The notes: generated from the letters alone by a model not told the origin. Shown: positions 9,690 to 18,790, counted from the first letter of the stretch. The stretch: DNA of 64,000 nt from Amycolatopsis sp. CA-126428 (GCF_002904335.1 NZ_PPHF01000048.1:1-64000); one strand, 5' to 3'. Numbers and translations are program-made.

Positions 9690-10681
9690 CCGCGCGGGAC
9701 CGGGCGCTCGGCGCGTTCACCGGGCTGGCCGTCGGCGACGCGCTCGGCATGCCGACGCAGTCGATGTCCCGCGCCACCATCGCCGCCACCTACGGGCCGG
9801 TCACCGGGCTGCTCACCGCCGTCGCCGAGCAGCCGGTCGCGCCGTCGATGCCCGCCGGCTCGGTCACCGACGACACCGAGCAGGCCGTTCTGCTGGCCCG
9901 GCTGCTCATCGACGGCCGCGGCACGGTCGAGCCGCACGTCTTCGCCGACGCCCTGCTGACCTGGGAGGCCGACATGGTCCGCCGCGGTTCCGCGGACCTG
10001 CTCGGGCCGTCCACCAAACGCGCGCTCACCCGGCTCCGGGACGGTGTCCCGCCCGACGAAGCCGGCCGCACCGGCACCACGAACGGCGCTGCCATGCGGG
10101 TCACGCCGGTCGGCATCGCGACGCCGTCGGACGACCTGCACCGGCTGGTCGACGCCGTCGTCGCGACCGCGCGGGTCACGCACAACACCAGTCTGGGCAT
10201 CGCGTCGGCCGCCGCGGTCGCCGCCGCCGTTTCCGCCGGGGTCGACGGCGCGAGCCTGGCCGAAGCGCTCGACGCGGGCGAGCGCGCCGCCGTCGTCGGC
10301 GGGGAACGCGGGCACTGGGCCCCCGGCGGGGAAATCGCCGCCCGGATCCGCTGGGCGCGCGACTGGGTGCGGGGCATGGCTCCCGCCGCCGTTGCCGACG
10401 CGGTCGCGCGGGTGATCGGGACGTCGGTCGCGTCGCAGGAGTCCGTGGTGGCCGCGTTCGCGCTGGCCGAGGCCATGGGCGACGACCCGCCGTCGGCGTT
10501 GCGCCTGGCCGCCGGGCTCGGTGGCGACACCGACACCGTCGCCGCGATCTGCGGGGCGATGCTCGGGGCCACGCACGGTATCGGCGCCTTCCGCCCCGAC
10601 GTCGTCGAGACCGTGCTCGCCGTCAACCGGCTCGAATTCGGGCCGCTGGTCGACGAACTCCTGAAGCTGCGCCGCCGATGA
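9686..10681 (+). CDS. ADP-ribosylglycohydrolase family protein (YegU-like)
   Basis: 331 residues of the DraG/ARH fold. Both metal-binding motifs are visible: SVTDDTEQ near residue 60 and GLGGDTDTVAAICGAMLG near residue 280, each providing acidic ligands for the binuclear magnesium site. Family enzymes cleave N- or O-glycosidic bonds of ADP-ribose. The kinase and permease neighbours suggest that a small ribosylated metabolite is cleaved here rather than a protein modification. GTG 9686 overlaps the GntR stop (GTGA). Confidence 0.85.
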   Translation: MTARDRALGAFTGLAVGDALGMPTQSMSRATIAATYGPVTGLLTAVAEQPVAPSMPAGSVTDDTEQAVLLARLLIDGRGTVEPHVFADALLTWEADMVRRGSADLLGPSTKRALTRLRDGVPPDEAGRTGTTNGAAMRVTPVGIATPSDDLHRLVDAVVATARVTHNTSLGIASAAAVAAAVSAGVDGASLAEALDAGERAAVVGGERGHWAPGGEIAARIRWARDWVRGMAPAAVADAVARVIGTSVASQESVVAAFALAEAMGDDPPSALRLAAGLGGDTDTVAAICGAMLGATHGIGAFRPDVVETVLAVNRLEFGPLVDELLKLRRR

Positions 10682-11559
10682 CCGGGCGGCTGGTGCACAC
10701 CGGGCAGGTCGTCCTCGACCTCGTCATGGCGGTGCCGGCCCTGCCTCCGCCGGGCGGCGACGTGCTGGCCTCATCGACGAATCTGGTGCCCGGCGGCGGT
10801 TTCAACGTCATGGCCGCCGCCGCACGCTCCGGGGCGCGCGTGCTTTACGCGGGCAGCCACGGCACCGGCGGCTTCGGCGATCTCGCGCGCGCCGCCCTCG
10901 CGGCCGAGGGCGTGGAACTGGCGCACGAACCGGAGTCCGAAATGGACACCGGGGTCGTCGTCGTGCTGGTGGACGCGACCGGCGAGCGGACGTTCGCGAC
11001 CGGCACCGGCGCCGAAGGACGGCTGCGGACGGATTTGCTCGACCGGATCCTCCCAAAGAAGGACGACGTCGTGTACGTCAGCGGATACAGTTGGTTGCAC
11101 GAGATCAATCGCGCGGCCCTCATCGAGTGGCTGCCCCGGCTGCCCGGCTCGAAGATCCTGTTCGACCCCGGCCCGCTCATCACCGAAATCGACCCTGGAG
11201 ACATCCATGACTTGCTGTCCACAACAGACATCTTGAGCTGTACTGCCCGCGAAGCCGAGGTGCTGGGCGAGCTGCCGCCCGTCGCCGTCGCCGTCGTCCG
11301 CGAAGGCGCGAAAGGCTGTCGTGTCCACGAAAACGGCCGGATCACCGACGTCCCCGGGTTCCCGGTCGACGCGGTGGACACCACCGGAGCGGGTGATACG
11401 CACTGCGGCGTGCTGGCCGCGGAGCTGTTGCGCGGCAGCACCGTCCTCGACGCCGCCGTGCGCGCCAACGCGGCGGCCGCGCTTTCGGTGACCCGGCGCG
11501 GCCCGGCGACCGCGCCGGGCCGGGAGGAGATCGACCAGCTGGTGGAGGCCACGCGATGA
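10678..11559 (+). CDS. PfkB-family carbohydrate/nucleoside kinase (YegV-like)
   Basis: 293 residues. It has the PfkB glycine-rich entry (LVPGGGFNVMAAAARSGA), a small lid domain and the C-terminal signature DTTGAGDTHCGVL with the catalytic aspartate. The substrate could be ribose released by the glycohydrolase or the intact nucleoside. The ATG overlaps the upstream stop (ATGA), indicating translational coupling. Confidence 0.87.
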   Translation: MTGRLVHTGQVVLDLVMAVPALPPPGGDVLASSTNLVPGGGFNVMAAAARSGARVLYAGSHGTGGFGDLARAALAAEGVELAHEPESEMDTGVVVVLVDATGERTFATGTGAEGRLRTDLLDRILPKKDDVVYVSGYSWLHEINRAALIEWLPRLPGSKILFDPGPLITEIDPGDIHDLLSTTDILSCTAREAEVLGELPPVAVAVVREGAKGCRVHENGRITDVPGFPVDAVDTTGAGDTHCGVLAAELLRGSTVLDAAVRANAAAALSVTRRGPATAPGREEIDQLVEATR

Positions 11560-12989
11560 CCGGTTCCCGCAAGCTCGAGGTGGAGACGAACGGCCTCGAC
11601 GTGATCGACGACGCCGAGCGGCGCGGGCGCCCACGGCAGCTGTTCTGGCCGTGGTTCGGCGCGAACGTGTCGGTGCTGGGATTGAGCTACGGCTCGTTCA
11701 CCCTCGGCTTCGGCATCTCGTTCGGGCAGGCGCTCGTCGCCGGCCTCGTCGGCATCCTGTTCTCGTTCCTGCTGTGCGGGTTCATCGCCATCGCGGGCAA
11801 ACGCGGGTCGGCGCCGACGATGCTGCTCTCGCGGGCGGCGTTCGGCGTGCGTGGCAACCGGCTGCCGTCGGCGATCTCGTGGCTGCTGACGGTCGGCTGG
11901 GAAACCGTGCTCGCCGCGCTGGCGACGCTGGCCACGGCGACCGTGTTCGAGCGCCTCGGCTGGGGCGGTGGGACACCGACGAAGGTGGTCGCGCTCGTCG
12001 TGGTGGCGGCGCTGACCGTCGCCGCCGGTGTGCTCGGCTTCGACGCGATCATGAGGCTGCAGACGTGGATCACCTGGATCACCGGGGTGCTCACCGTCGT
12101 CTACGTGGTTCTCGTGGCCGGCGACGTGCACTGGGAAGCTGTCCGCGCGCTGCCGTCCGGTTCGGCGCAGCAGTGGGTGGGCGCGCTGGTGTTCCTGATG
12201 ACCGGCTTCGGCCTCGGCTGGGTCAACGCGGCCGCGGACTACTCGCGCTACCTGCCGCGGTCGTCGTCGAGCCGGGGCGTGGTCGGCTGGACGACGTTCG
12301 GCGCGTCGGTGGCGCCGGTGGTGCTGCTGGTGTTCGGGCTGCTGCTGGCCGGCTCGTCGCCGGACCTGAACAAGGCGATCTCGGCGGATCCGATCGGCGC
12401 GCTGACGACGTTGCTGCCGCTGTGGTTCCTGGTGCCGTTCGCGATCGTCGCGGTGCTCGGCCTGGTCGGCGGCGCGGTGCTGGACATCTATTCGTCGGGC
12501 CTGGCCCTGCTCTCGGCGGGCCTGCGCATCCCCCGCCCGGCGGCGGCGCTGGTCGACGGCGTGATCATGATCCTCGGCACGATCTACATCGTCTTCTTCG
12601 GCGGCGAGTTCCTCGGCCAGTTCCAGGGCTTCCTGGTGACGCTGGGCGTCCCGGTGGCGGCGTGGTGCGGCGTGATGCTGGCGGACGTCCTGCTGCGCCG
12701 GCGTGACTACGCCGAGCGCGACCTGTTCGACCCGGCCGGCCGCTACGGCGACATCCGCGTCGGCCCGATCGCCCTGGTCCTGGTGTCGACAGCGCTCGGC
12801 TGGGGCCTGGTCACGAACACGTCCGCGGAGTGGCTGAAGTGGCAGGGCTACCTGCTGGAACCGTTCGGGCTCGGCGGCCGCGAAGGCGCCTGGGCCTTCG
12901 CAAACCTCGGCGTGCTGCTGGCGCTGGCCCTGGGCTTCCTGGCGACGTTGCTGACGCGGCGGCGGGTCCGCGAGCAGGAGGCAGCGTGA
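11556..12989 (+). CDS. NCS1-family purine/cytosine-type permease
   Basis: 477 residues with 12 predicted membrane segments. NCS1 hallmarks include FWPWFGANVSVLGLSYG near the N-terminus and NAAADYSRYLP in the middle. Such carriers import nucleobases, allantoin, hydantoins or related compounds by sodium or proton symport. Placed with a glycohydrolase and a kinase, it likely imports the operon substrate. ATGA overlap with the kinase gene. Confidence 0.88.
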   Translation: MTGSRKLEVETNGLDVIDDAERRGRPRQLFWPWFGANVSVLGLSYGSFTLGFGISFGQALVAGLVGILFSFLLCGFIAIAGKRGSAPTMLLSRAAFGVRGNRLPSAISWLLTVGWETVLAALATLATATVFERLGWGGGTPTKVVALVVVAALTVAAGVLGFDAIMRLQTWITWITGVLTVVYVVLVAGDVHWEAVRALPSGSAQQWVGALVFLMTGFGLGWVNAAADYSRYLPRSSSSRGVVGWTTFGASVAPVVLLVFGLLLAGSSPDLNKAISADPIGALTTLLPLWFLVPFAIVAVLGLVGGAVLDIYSSGLALLSAGLRIPRPAAALVDGVIMILGTIYIVFFGGEFLGQFQGFLVTLGVPVAAWCGVMLADVLLRRRDYAERDLFDPAGRYGDIRVGPIALVLVSTALGWGLVTNTSAEWLKWQGYLLEPFGLGGREGAWAFANLGVLLALALGFLATLLTRRRVREQEAA

Positions 12990-13513
12990 AGAGGATTCTG
13001 GCGGTCATCGACCTGCAGAACGTGTTCGCCGACCCGGCGAGCCCGTGGTTCACCCCCCGCTTCGCCGAGATCCTCCCCCCGATCCAGCGCCTGGTGACAA
13101 CCTTCGGCAACGACGTCGTGTTCACGAGGTTCGTCGCACCTTCCACCCCGGAAGGAGCATGGCGGCGGTACTACGAGCAGTGGCCGTTCGCGTTGCAGCC
13201 ACCCGACGCACCCCTGTACCAGGTGGTCGACCCGTTCGAGCCACAGTCCACTGTGGTCGCAACAACGTTCGGCAAGTGGAACGCCCGCATGGCCACCCGA
13301 GTGGGCGGCGCGGGCCTGGTACTCGCGGGCGTCTCAACGGACTGCTGCGTGTTGTCAACAGCCCTGGCCGCGGCGGACGCGGGCGTCGCGGTAACGGTGG
13401 TATCCGACGCTTGCGCAGGCGCGAACGACGAAAGCCACGCGAAGGCACTGGACATCATGAGGCTGTACGCCCCACTAGTGACCGTCGTCACAACCGCGGA
13501 GCTGCTCGGCTAG
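12986..13513 (+). CDS. Isochorismatase-like cysteine hydrolase
   Basis: 175 residues of the nicotinamidase/isochorismatase fold. The catalytic triad is visible: D9 in AVIDLQNVF, the lysine in TTFGKWNA and the cysteine in GVSTDCCVLSTA. Members hydrolyse amides such as nicotinamide, carbamoyl-sarcosine or ureido compounds. It ends the operon and would process an amide-bearing base freed by the glycohydrolase. GTG 12986 overlaps the permease stop (GTGA). Confidence 0.87.
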   Translation: MKRILAVIDLQNVFADPASPWFTPRFAEILPPIQRLVTTFGNDVVFTRFVAPSTPEGAWRRYYEQWPFALQPPDAPLYQVVDPFEPQSTVVATTFGKWNARMATRVGGAGLVLAGVSTDCCVLSTALAAADAGVAVTVVSDACAGANDESHAKALDIMRLYAPLVTVVTTAELLG

Positions 13514-13516
13514 GCT
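13511..13516 (+). promoter_or_regulatory. Putative -10 (TAGGCT) for the NACHT gene, leaderless
   Basis: TAGGCT overlaps the stop codon of the cysteine hydrolase and is followed by 7 bases and GTG 13524. A GTCACA at 13487-13492 could serve as -35 (18-base spacer). The NACHT gene could therefore be transcribed separately from the operon before it. Confidence 0.45.
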
Positions 13517-13523
13517 CAGCTCG

Positions 13524-16463
13524 GTGAGCATCGAAGCCTCGGCGATCGCGTTGACGACTGCGGTGGTGAAGGCGGCCGCGAAGATCTGGCTGGGTGATCG
13601 CCCCGTCGCCGCCGACGCCTCGGCCAAGGCGCTCGATCTGCTGGAGAAGCAGGTCACCGGCCTCAACGACCGCCGCAAGCTCCGGCTGCTGTTCACCAAC
13701 CTCGAAGACCGCGTCGCCGACAGGCTGCTGCCGTTCCTCGACGTCGAGTTCCGTGCCGTGCCGGAAAACGAGCGGGCGGCCGCGGTGGAGGCGGTGCGCG
13801 AGACGTTCGAGTGCGCCGCGTTGACCGATGACGACCTGTTCGACGCCGACCTCGACGCCGCGTACCTCTACCGCTACCTGCTCCGGACCGTCCCTCGCGT
13901 CACCCGGCTCCTCTCGGCCGACGCGACCGAGCTGTACCGGCGGGTGCTGCGGGAATGCTGCGCCTACCTGGTGCAGGTGACGAGCACCCTGCCGCGCTTC
14001 CAGCCCGGCGCACTCGTCGAGATCCTCCAGCGCGAGACGGAGATCCTCGAGACGGTCCGGAACGTGCTGGCGACGCTGCCCGAGCGTCGTCACCCGGACG
14101 ACTTCGCCGCGGATTTCCGCCGCCAGGTCGTGACGAAGCTCGACCGGATGGAGCTGTACGGCGCGGGCCTGACCGAGGCGACCCGGCTGTACCCGCTTTC
14201 GGTCGCCTACTTGAGCCTGAGCGTCACGTCCGACAAGGACACCCCCGGCGACCGGATCGAGCACGTGCTGCCGCGGACGTCGAAAATCCTCCTCCGCGGC
14301 GAAGCAGGCTCCGGCAAGACCACGCTGCTGCAGTGGCTGGCCGTCCAGTGCGCGAGCCGGCAGCTGCCGGACGTCGGCGGCTGGGAAGACGTCGAGCCGT
14401 TCCTGGTGCGGCTGCGCCGGTTCAGCCACTCGCCGCTGCCGGCACCGGAACGCTTCCTCGACGAGGTCGGCAGGCACATCGCCGACGAGATGCCGCCCGG
14501 CTGGGTGCACCGGCACCTGCGCGACGGCCGGGCCGTCGTGCTCGTCGACGGCCTCGACGAGGTCCCGGACGAGCGCCGTCGCGAGGTGCACGAGTGGCTG
14601 CGCGAACTCGTCGGCGCGTTCCCCCGTGCCCGGTTCGTCGTCACCACGCGCCCGGCCGCGGTGACCGCCGGCTGGCTGAGCGGCGAGGGGTTCACCGAGG
14701 TGCGGCTCCAGCCGATGACCCCGCGCGACGTCCGGACGTTCGTCACGCGCTGGCACCACGCGCTGCCGGGCGAGCCGCTCGACGAAGAACGCGACGCCCT
14801 GATCACGGCCATCGGCGCCCGCAGCGCGCTGCGGCGGATCGCCGAGAACCCGCTGCTGTGCGCGTTGCTCTGCGCGCTGCACCACCAGGGCAGCGGACGG
14901 CTCCCGGAAAACCGGATGGAGCTGTACGAAGTCGCCTTGCGCATGCTGCTCGACAGCCGCGACATCGAGCGAAAGATCGAGGTCCCCGTCCGGCTTTCGC
15001 TGACCGACAAGCTGGTGCTGCTGCGAAGCCTCGCGTACTGGCTGGTCCGCAACGGCCACACGGACGTCCCGGCCGCCGACGCCGAAGCCCGCATCACGGC
15101 GAAGCTGCGTTCGATGGGCCAGATCGACGTCACGCCGCACACGGTGTTCCGCCACCTGCTGGATCGCGGAGGCGTGCTGCGCGAACCGGTCCCGGGCCGC
15201 ATCGACTTCGTGCACCGCACCTTCCAGGAGTACCTGGCCGCCCAGGCGGCGATCGAAGAGGACGACATCGGCATCCTGACCGCGAACGCCCGTCTCGACG
15301 AGTGGCGCGAAGTGGTGGTCCTGGCGGCGGGCCACGCCCATCCCGCGCAGCGGGAGCTGTTGCTGGACGGGATCCTCCAGTGGGACACGGACGAGCAGGA
15401 GCGGCTGAAGCTCGACCTGGTGGCGCTGGCGTGCTTGGAGACGTCACCGGTGTTGAGCGAGCGCCTGCGGAACGAGATCGAGGACCGCGCCAGCACGTTG
15501 ATCCCGCCTTCCAACCATGAGGAAGCCAAGGCGCTGGCAGGAGCGGGCGAGTTCGTTCTCGACCTCTTGGCCGACTGCGTACCCGAGACCCCCGAAGCAA
15601 CGGCTGCGACCATCTACGCGATCGCCTTGATCGGCGGCGCCGGCGCCATGGAGTTGCTGACCCGCTACCGCGGGGCTCGGGATGAGGTTGTGGTCAAGGA
15701 GCTGATCGAGGCCTGGCAGCGGTTCGATCAGGTCGAATTCGCCGAACGCGTGCTGGCCGATCTGCCGATCGACTACCTCGGGGTGGATGATCCGGGCGAC
15801 TTCGCAGCGCTGGAACACCTGCGCCACCTCGAACATCTCGAAATCTGGTGCGAAATACCGAACGTTGACCTGCGTTCACTGGTGAGCACGTCGCTGGAAC
15901 GCATCAACTTGACAGGCTTCTCCGCCGGCTCGATCGACCTCGGACCACTTGCCGGGATCCCCACCCTGCGCGCCATCGTCGCCGAGGTGAAGACGCACGG
16001 GTGGGAACGGCTGGCCGAACTGCCGAACCTGGAATTCCTCCAGCTGAGCCACATCGAAGACATCCACCGGCTCACCGAGCTGGCCCCCTTGCGCCACTTG
16101 CCGGCGCTGACTTTGAGCTCGGTGCCGTACCTCGAAGATCTGCAGATACTGTCCTTTTTGGATCAACCCGCCAAGCTCACCTTCCAGGACTGTCCAAGCC
16201 TGCGGGACGTCCACGCCCTGATCCGCTGGACGGGCAGCCTGACGGAGCTCACCTTCGACGAATGCCCCAGGGTGGATCTGAGCTCGCTTCCTCCCTTGAC
16301 CGAGCTCCGGCTGTTGCACATCGCGGAGACCCCCGTTCCGGATCTTCGGTTCTTGTCCGGTCTCAGCGCATTGCAAGAGCTGCGCCTGCACGGCACCAAC
16401 GAGGTCGATCTGTCCTCCCTCGCCGATCGGCCTGGTCTCAAGATCCGAACGACCGCCCAGTAG
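13524..16463 (+). CDS. NACHT NTPase with helical N-terminal domain and C-terminal leucine-rich repeats (candidate bNACHT antiphage NLR-like protein)
   Basis: 979 residues. Residues 1-240 are all-helical, resembling the NACHT N-terminal helical (NNH) domains of actinomycetes. The STAND ATPase follows: Walker A GEAGSGKTT at 259-267, Walker B LVDGLDEVP at 340-348 with the NACHT-type second acidic residue, then a VTTRP sensor. The post-NACHT motif FVHRTFQEYLAAQ lies at 562-574. From about residue 760 the chain has irregular leucine-rich repeats (LEHLRHLEHLEIW, LPNLEFLQLSHI, LTELRLLHIAETPVPDLRFL). Relatives sense phage infection and cause abortive infection. No separate effector gene adjoins. Its function here is inferred. 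Confidence 0.88.
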   Translation: MSIEASAIALTTAVVKAAAKIWLGDRPVAADASAKALDLLEKQVTGLNDRRKLRLLFTNLEDRVADRLLPFLDVEFRAVPENERAAAVEAVRETFECAALTDDDLFDADLDAAYLYRYLLRTVPRVTRLLSADATELYRRVLRECCAYLVQVTSTLPRFQPGALVEILQRETEILETVRNVLATLPERRHPDDFAADFRRQVVTKLDRMELYGAGLTEATRLYPLSVAYLSLSVTSDKDTPGDRIEHVLPRTSKILLRGEAGSGKTTLLQWLAVQCASRQLPDVGGWEDVEPFLVRLRRFSHSPLPAPERFLDEVGRHIADEMPPGWVHRHLRDGRAVVLVDGLDEVPDERRREVHEWLRELVGAFPRARFVVTTRPAAVTAGWLSGEGFTEVRLQPMTPRDVRTFVTRWHHALPGEPLDEERDALITAIGARSALRRIAENPLLCALLCALHHQGSGRLPENRMELYEVALRMLLDSRDIERKIEVPVRLSLTDKLVLLRSLAYWLVRNGHTDVPAADAEARITAKLRSMGQIDVTPHTVFRHLLDRGGVLREPVPGRIDFVHRTFQEYLAAQAAIEEDDIGILTANARLDEWREVVVLAAGHAHPAQRELLLDGILQWDTDEQERLKLDLVALACLETSPVLSERLRNEIEDRASTLIPPSNHEEAKALAGAGEFVLDLLADCVPETPEATAATIYAIALIGGAGAMELLTRYRGARDEVVVKELIEAWQRFDQVEFAERVLADLPIDYLGVDDPGDFAALEHLRHLEHLEIWCEIPNVDLRSLVSTSLERINLTGFSAGSIDLGPLAGIPTLRAIVAEVKTHGWERLAELPNLEFLQLSHIEDIHRLTELAPLRHLPALTLSSVPYLEDLQILSFLDQPAKLTFQDCPSLRDVHALIRWTGSLTELTFDECPRVDLSSLPPLTELRLLHIAETPVPDLRFLSGLSALQELRLHGTNEVDLSSLADRPGLKIRTTAQ

Positions 16464-16495
16464 ACACCTTTCGACGAGGTCGGGGCGGCAAGCAG

Positions 16496-16501
16496 TAGAT
16501 T
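16496..16501 (+). promoter_or_regulatory. Putative -10 (TAGATT) for the alpha/beta hydrolase, leaderless
   Basis: TAGATT precedes GTG 16508 by 6 bases, with no ribosome-binding site in between. Confidence 0.45.
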
Positions 16502-16507
16502 CGGGCC

Positions 16508-17341
16508 GTGATCGACCACATCAGCATCCCCACCGAGGCCGGTTCCTTCGACGCCATCGCCGCCGGGCCCGAGGACGGGCGGCCCGTGCTGTTGCTGCAC
16601 GGCTTTCCCGAAGCCGCGGTCGAGTGGGAGCACCAAGTCGCCACGCTCGGGGTGCTCGGGTTCCGGGCCGTCGCGCCGGATCAGCGGGGTTACTCGCCCG
16701 GGGTGCGGCCGGAGGCGGCCGGGGACTACTCCATCGATCACCTCGTCGGGGACGTCGTCACCATCACCGATGCGCTGGGGTGGCCGAAGTTCGACCTCGT
16801 CGGGCACGACTGGGGTGGCGCCGTCGCCTGGTGGACCGCCGACGCGCATCCCGAGCGGTTGCGCAGTCTCACCGTTGTCTCCACGCCGCACCCCGCCGCG
16901 CTCGCCGAGGCCATGAAGACCGACGAGGACCAGCACCTGCGCAGCCGGTACATGACCGAGTGGCGGCAGACCCGCGTCACCGAACGGCGGATGCTGGAGA
17001 ACGACGGCCGCGCGCTGCGGGAGATGTTCGAGCGGCGGGTGGCGCCGTCGAAGGTCGATGACTACGTGGGGCGGCTGTCCGAGCCGGGGGCGCTCACCGC
17101 GGCCCTCAACTGGTACCGGGCCGGGCGGCCCGGCGGGAAGATCGGCAAGATCGCCGTGCCGACGCTGTACATCTGGAGCACCGAGGACGTCTCCTTCGGC
17201 TCCACCGCCGCGCTCGACACCGCCAACTGGGTCACCGGGCCGTACCGCTTCGAAATGCTCGAAGATGTCACGCACTGGGCGCCCGAGGAGGCGCCGGAAG
17301 CCGTCACCACGCTGCTCGTGGAGCACCTCCACGCGCGGTGA
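16508..17341 (+). CDS. Alpha/beta hydrolase, epoxide-hydrolase-like
   Basis: 277 residues. The oxyanion-hole motif LLLHGFPEAAVEW and the nucleophile elbow VGHDWGGAVAW with an aspartate nucleophile are those of soluble epoxide hydrolases. A cap domain follows, and the histidine of the triad lies in VTHWAPEEAPE. The substrate is unknown. The short gap to the NACHT gene and its own -10 box suggest an independent unit. Confidence 0.85.
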   Translation: MIDHISIPTEAGSFDAIAAGPEDGRPVLLLHGFPEAAVEWEHQVATLGVLGFRAVAPDQRGYSPGVRPEAAGDYSIDHLVGDVVTITDALGWPKFDLVGHDWGGAVAWWTADAHPERLRSLTVVSTPHPAALAEAMKTDEDQHLRSRYMTEWRQTRVTERRMLENDGRALREMFERRVAPSKVDDYVGRLSEPGALTAALNWYRAGRPGGKIGKIAVPTLYIWSTEDVSFGSTAALDTANWVTGPYRFEMLEDVTHWAPEEAPEAVTTLLVEHLHAR

Positions 17342-17428
17342 CGGCGCGTCACCCCGCCGGGCGGATCACGGGTAACCCACCCGCCTCGCGGTACGGCGCG
17401 GCCCGGCCCGTCGTGTTCACTGGGGCAC

Positions 17429-17992
17429 GTGGACATCGCGACCGAACCCGAGACCGAGCAGGTCGTCTTCGTCACCGAGGACGGCGTGCCCACCGGCGAG
17501 ACCGGCCCGAAGCTGGCCAGCCACCACGAACACACCCGGTTACACCTGGCCTTCTCCTGCTACGTCCTGCGGCGCAGCGACAACGCCCTGCTGATCACCC
17601 AGCGCGCCCTCCACAAGAAGGTCTGGCCCGGGGTCTGGACCAACAGCGTCTGCGGCCACCCCGCGCCCGGCGAAGCCCTCGAGGACGCCGTCCGGCGCCG
17701 GGCCGGCTACGAGCTCGGGCTGCCGTCGCTGTCCGGGCTGCACTGCGTGCTGCCGAACTACCGCTACCGGACGCCGCCGTTCCAGGGCATCGTCGAAAAC
17801 GAGTTCTGCCCGGTGTTCGCCGCCTGGGCCGACGCCGAGCCGGCGCCGAACCCCGAGGAGGTCGGCGACTGGCGCTGGGTGGCCTGGACTGACTACATCG
17901 AGTTACTGGACGACGCGACGGCCAATGTGAGCTACTGGGCGAAGGACCAGTTCTCGCAGCTCAAGGGCATCGAGCCGTTCTCCGGACTCTGA
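17429..17992 (+). CDS. idi: Isopentenyl-diphosphate delta-isomerase, type 1
   Basis: 187 residues of the Nudix-like IDI-1 family. It interconverts isopentenyl and dimethylallyl diphosphate for isoprenoid synthesis. The catalytic cysteine is C75 in TNSVCGHPAPGE and the glutamate lies in VENEFCPVF (about 123-125). The HLAFS and metal-binding histidines (HHEH, CGHP) are present. GTG 17429 is 7 bases after TTCACT, a weak -10. No other isoprenoid gene is adjacent. Confidence 0.92.
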   Translation: MDIATEPETEQVVFVTEDGVPTGETGPKLASHHEHTRLHLAFSCYVLRRSDNALLITQRALHKKVWPGVWTNSVCGHPAPGEALEDAVRRRAGYELGLPSLSGLHCVLPNYRYRTPPFQGIVENEFCPVFAAWADAEPAPNPEEVGDWRWVAWTDYIELLDDATANVSYWAKDQFSQLKGIEPFSGL

Positions 17993-18115
17993 ACTTTTCA
18001 ATACTCCGGAGAGTAACTGACCGGGTCCCGTTTGAGCGAAATTCACCTTCTTCCGCACCGGCACCTCAAGCGCGACCGCCCCCACGACGACAACCAAGGG
18101 GTGGTGGAAGCGGGG

Positions 18116-18790
18116 ATGGTCGCCGAGGGCGAAGGCACTCCGGGCCGGACAGCCGGCCCGCAGCCGCCGGACCTGCTCCGCCTGCACGAGGCCATCGCCG
18201 GTCTGTTCGCCACCCAAGGCGATTGGCGGCGCGCCTACCAGCACCTGCGGTCCGCGCTGGCCATCGCCCGCGACGGCAGCCTCCGCGACCCGCTGACGTC
18301 GAGCTACAACCGCCGTTACCTCGACGAGCGGCTGTACGGACCGTTCACCGACCGTCCGCCGCTGGCGCTCGCGCTGATCGACCTCGACCGGTTCAAGGGC
18401 ATCAACGACACGTACGGTCACCTCGTCGGCGACCGCGTCCTGCGCCGGGTCGCCGATCTCCTCCAGGAGAACCTCCCGCCGGGCGGCTTCTGCGCCCGCT
18501 ACGGCGGCGAGGAGTTCGCCCTGTGGCTGCCCGGGGTCGACGCCCGGGGCGCCCTCCGTGTGGTCGACGACGCCCGGGTGCGCGTCGCCCGTCACCCCTG
18601 GTCAGAACTCCAGCCGGGACTCCGGGTGACCATCAGCGCCGGCCTGGCGCACGAGCCCGGCCCGCCGGCGTCACCGGAGCGCCAGCTGCGCCGCGCGGAC
18701 GTGCTGCTTTATGCGGCGAAACGCGCAGGCCGCAACAAAGTCGTCTATCGCGACGCGCAAACGACACAGTTAATAACCCACTCTGAGTAA
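18116..18790 (+). CDS. GGDEF-domain diguanylate cyclase
   Basis: About 224 residues: a short N-terminal helical part (LLRLHEAIAGLFATQGDWRRAYQHLRSALAIA) that reads as a linker or TPR-like pair, then a single GGDEF domain (DPLTSSYNRRYLDERL, LIDLDRFKGINDTYGH, RYGGEEF). The active-site loop is GGEEF, compatible with c-di-GMP synthesis. No RxxD inhibitory site is seen five residues before it. No sensor domain or membrane segment is present. The start is uncertain: ATG 18116 has GGAAG 5 bases upstream; the frame opens as far as TTG 18032. Confidence 0.82.
   Translation: MVAEGEGTPGRTAGPQPPDLLRLHEAIAGLFATQGDWRRAYQHLRSALAIARDGSLRDPLTSSYNRRYLDERLYGPFTDRPPLALALIDLDRFKGINDTYGHLVGDRVLRRVADLLQENLPPGGFCARYGGEEFALWLPGVDARGALRVVDDARVRVARHPWSELQPGLRVTISAGLAHEPGPPASPERQLRRADVLLYAAKRAGRNKVVYRDAQTTQLITHSE

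Noticed and set aside
13488..15341. A 617-residue minus-strand frame over the NACHT gene
   Set aside because: The + strand frame has clear NTPase motifs; this one has none.
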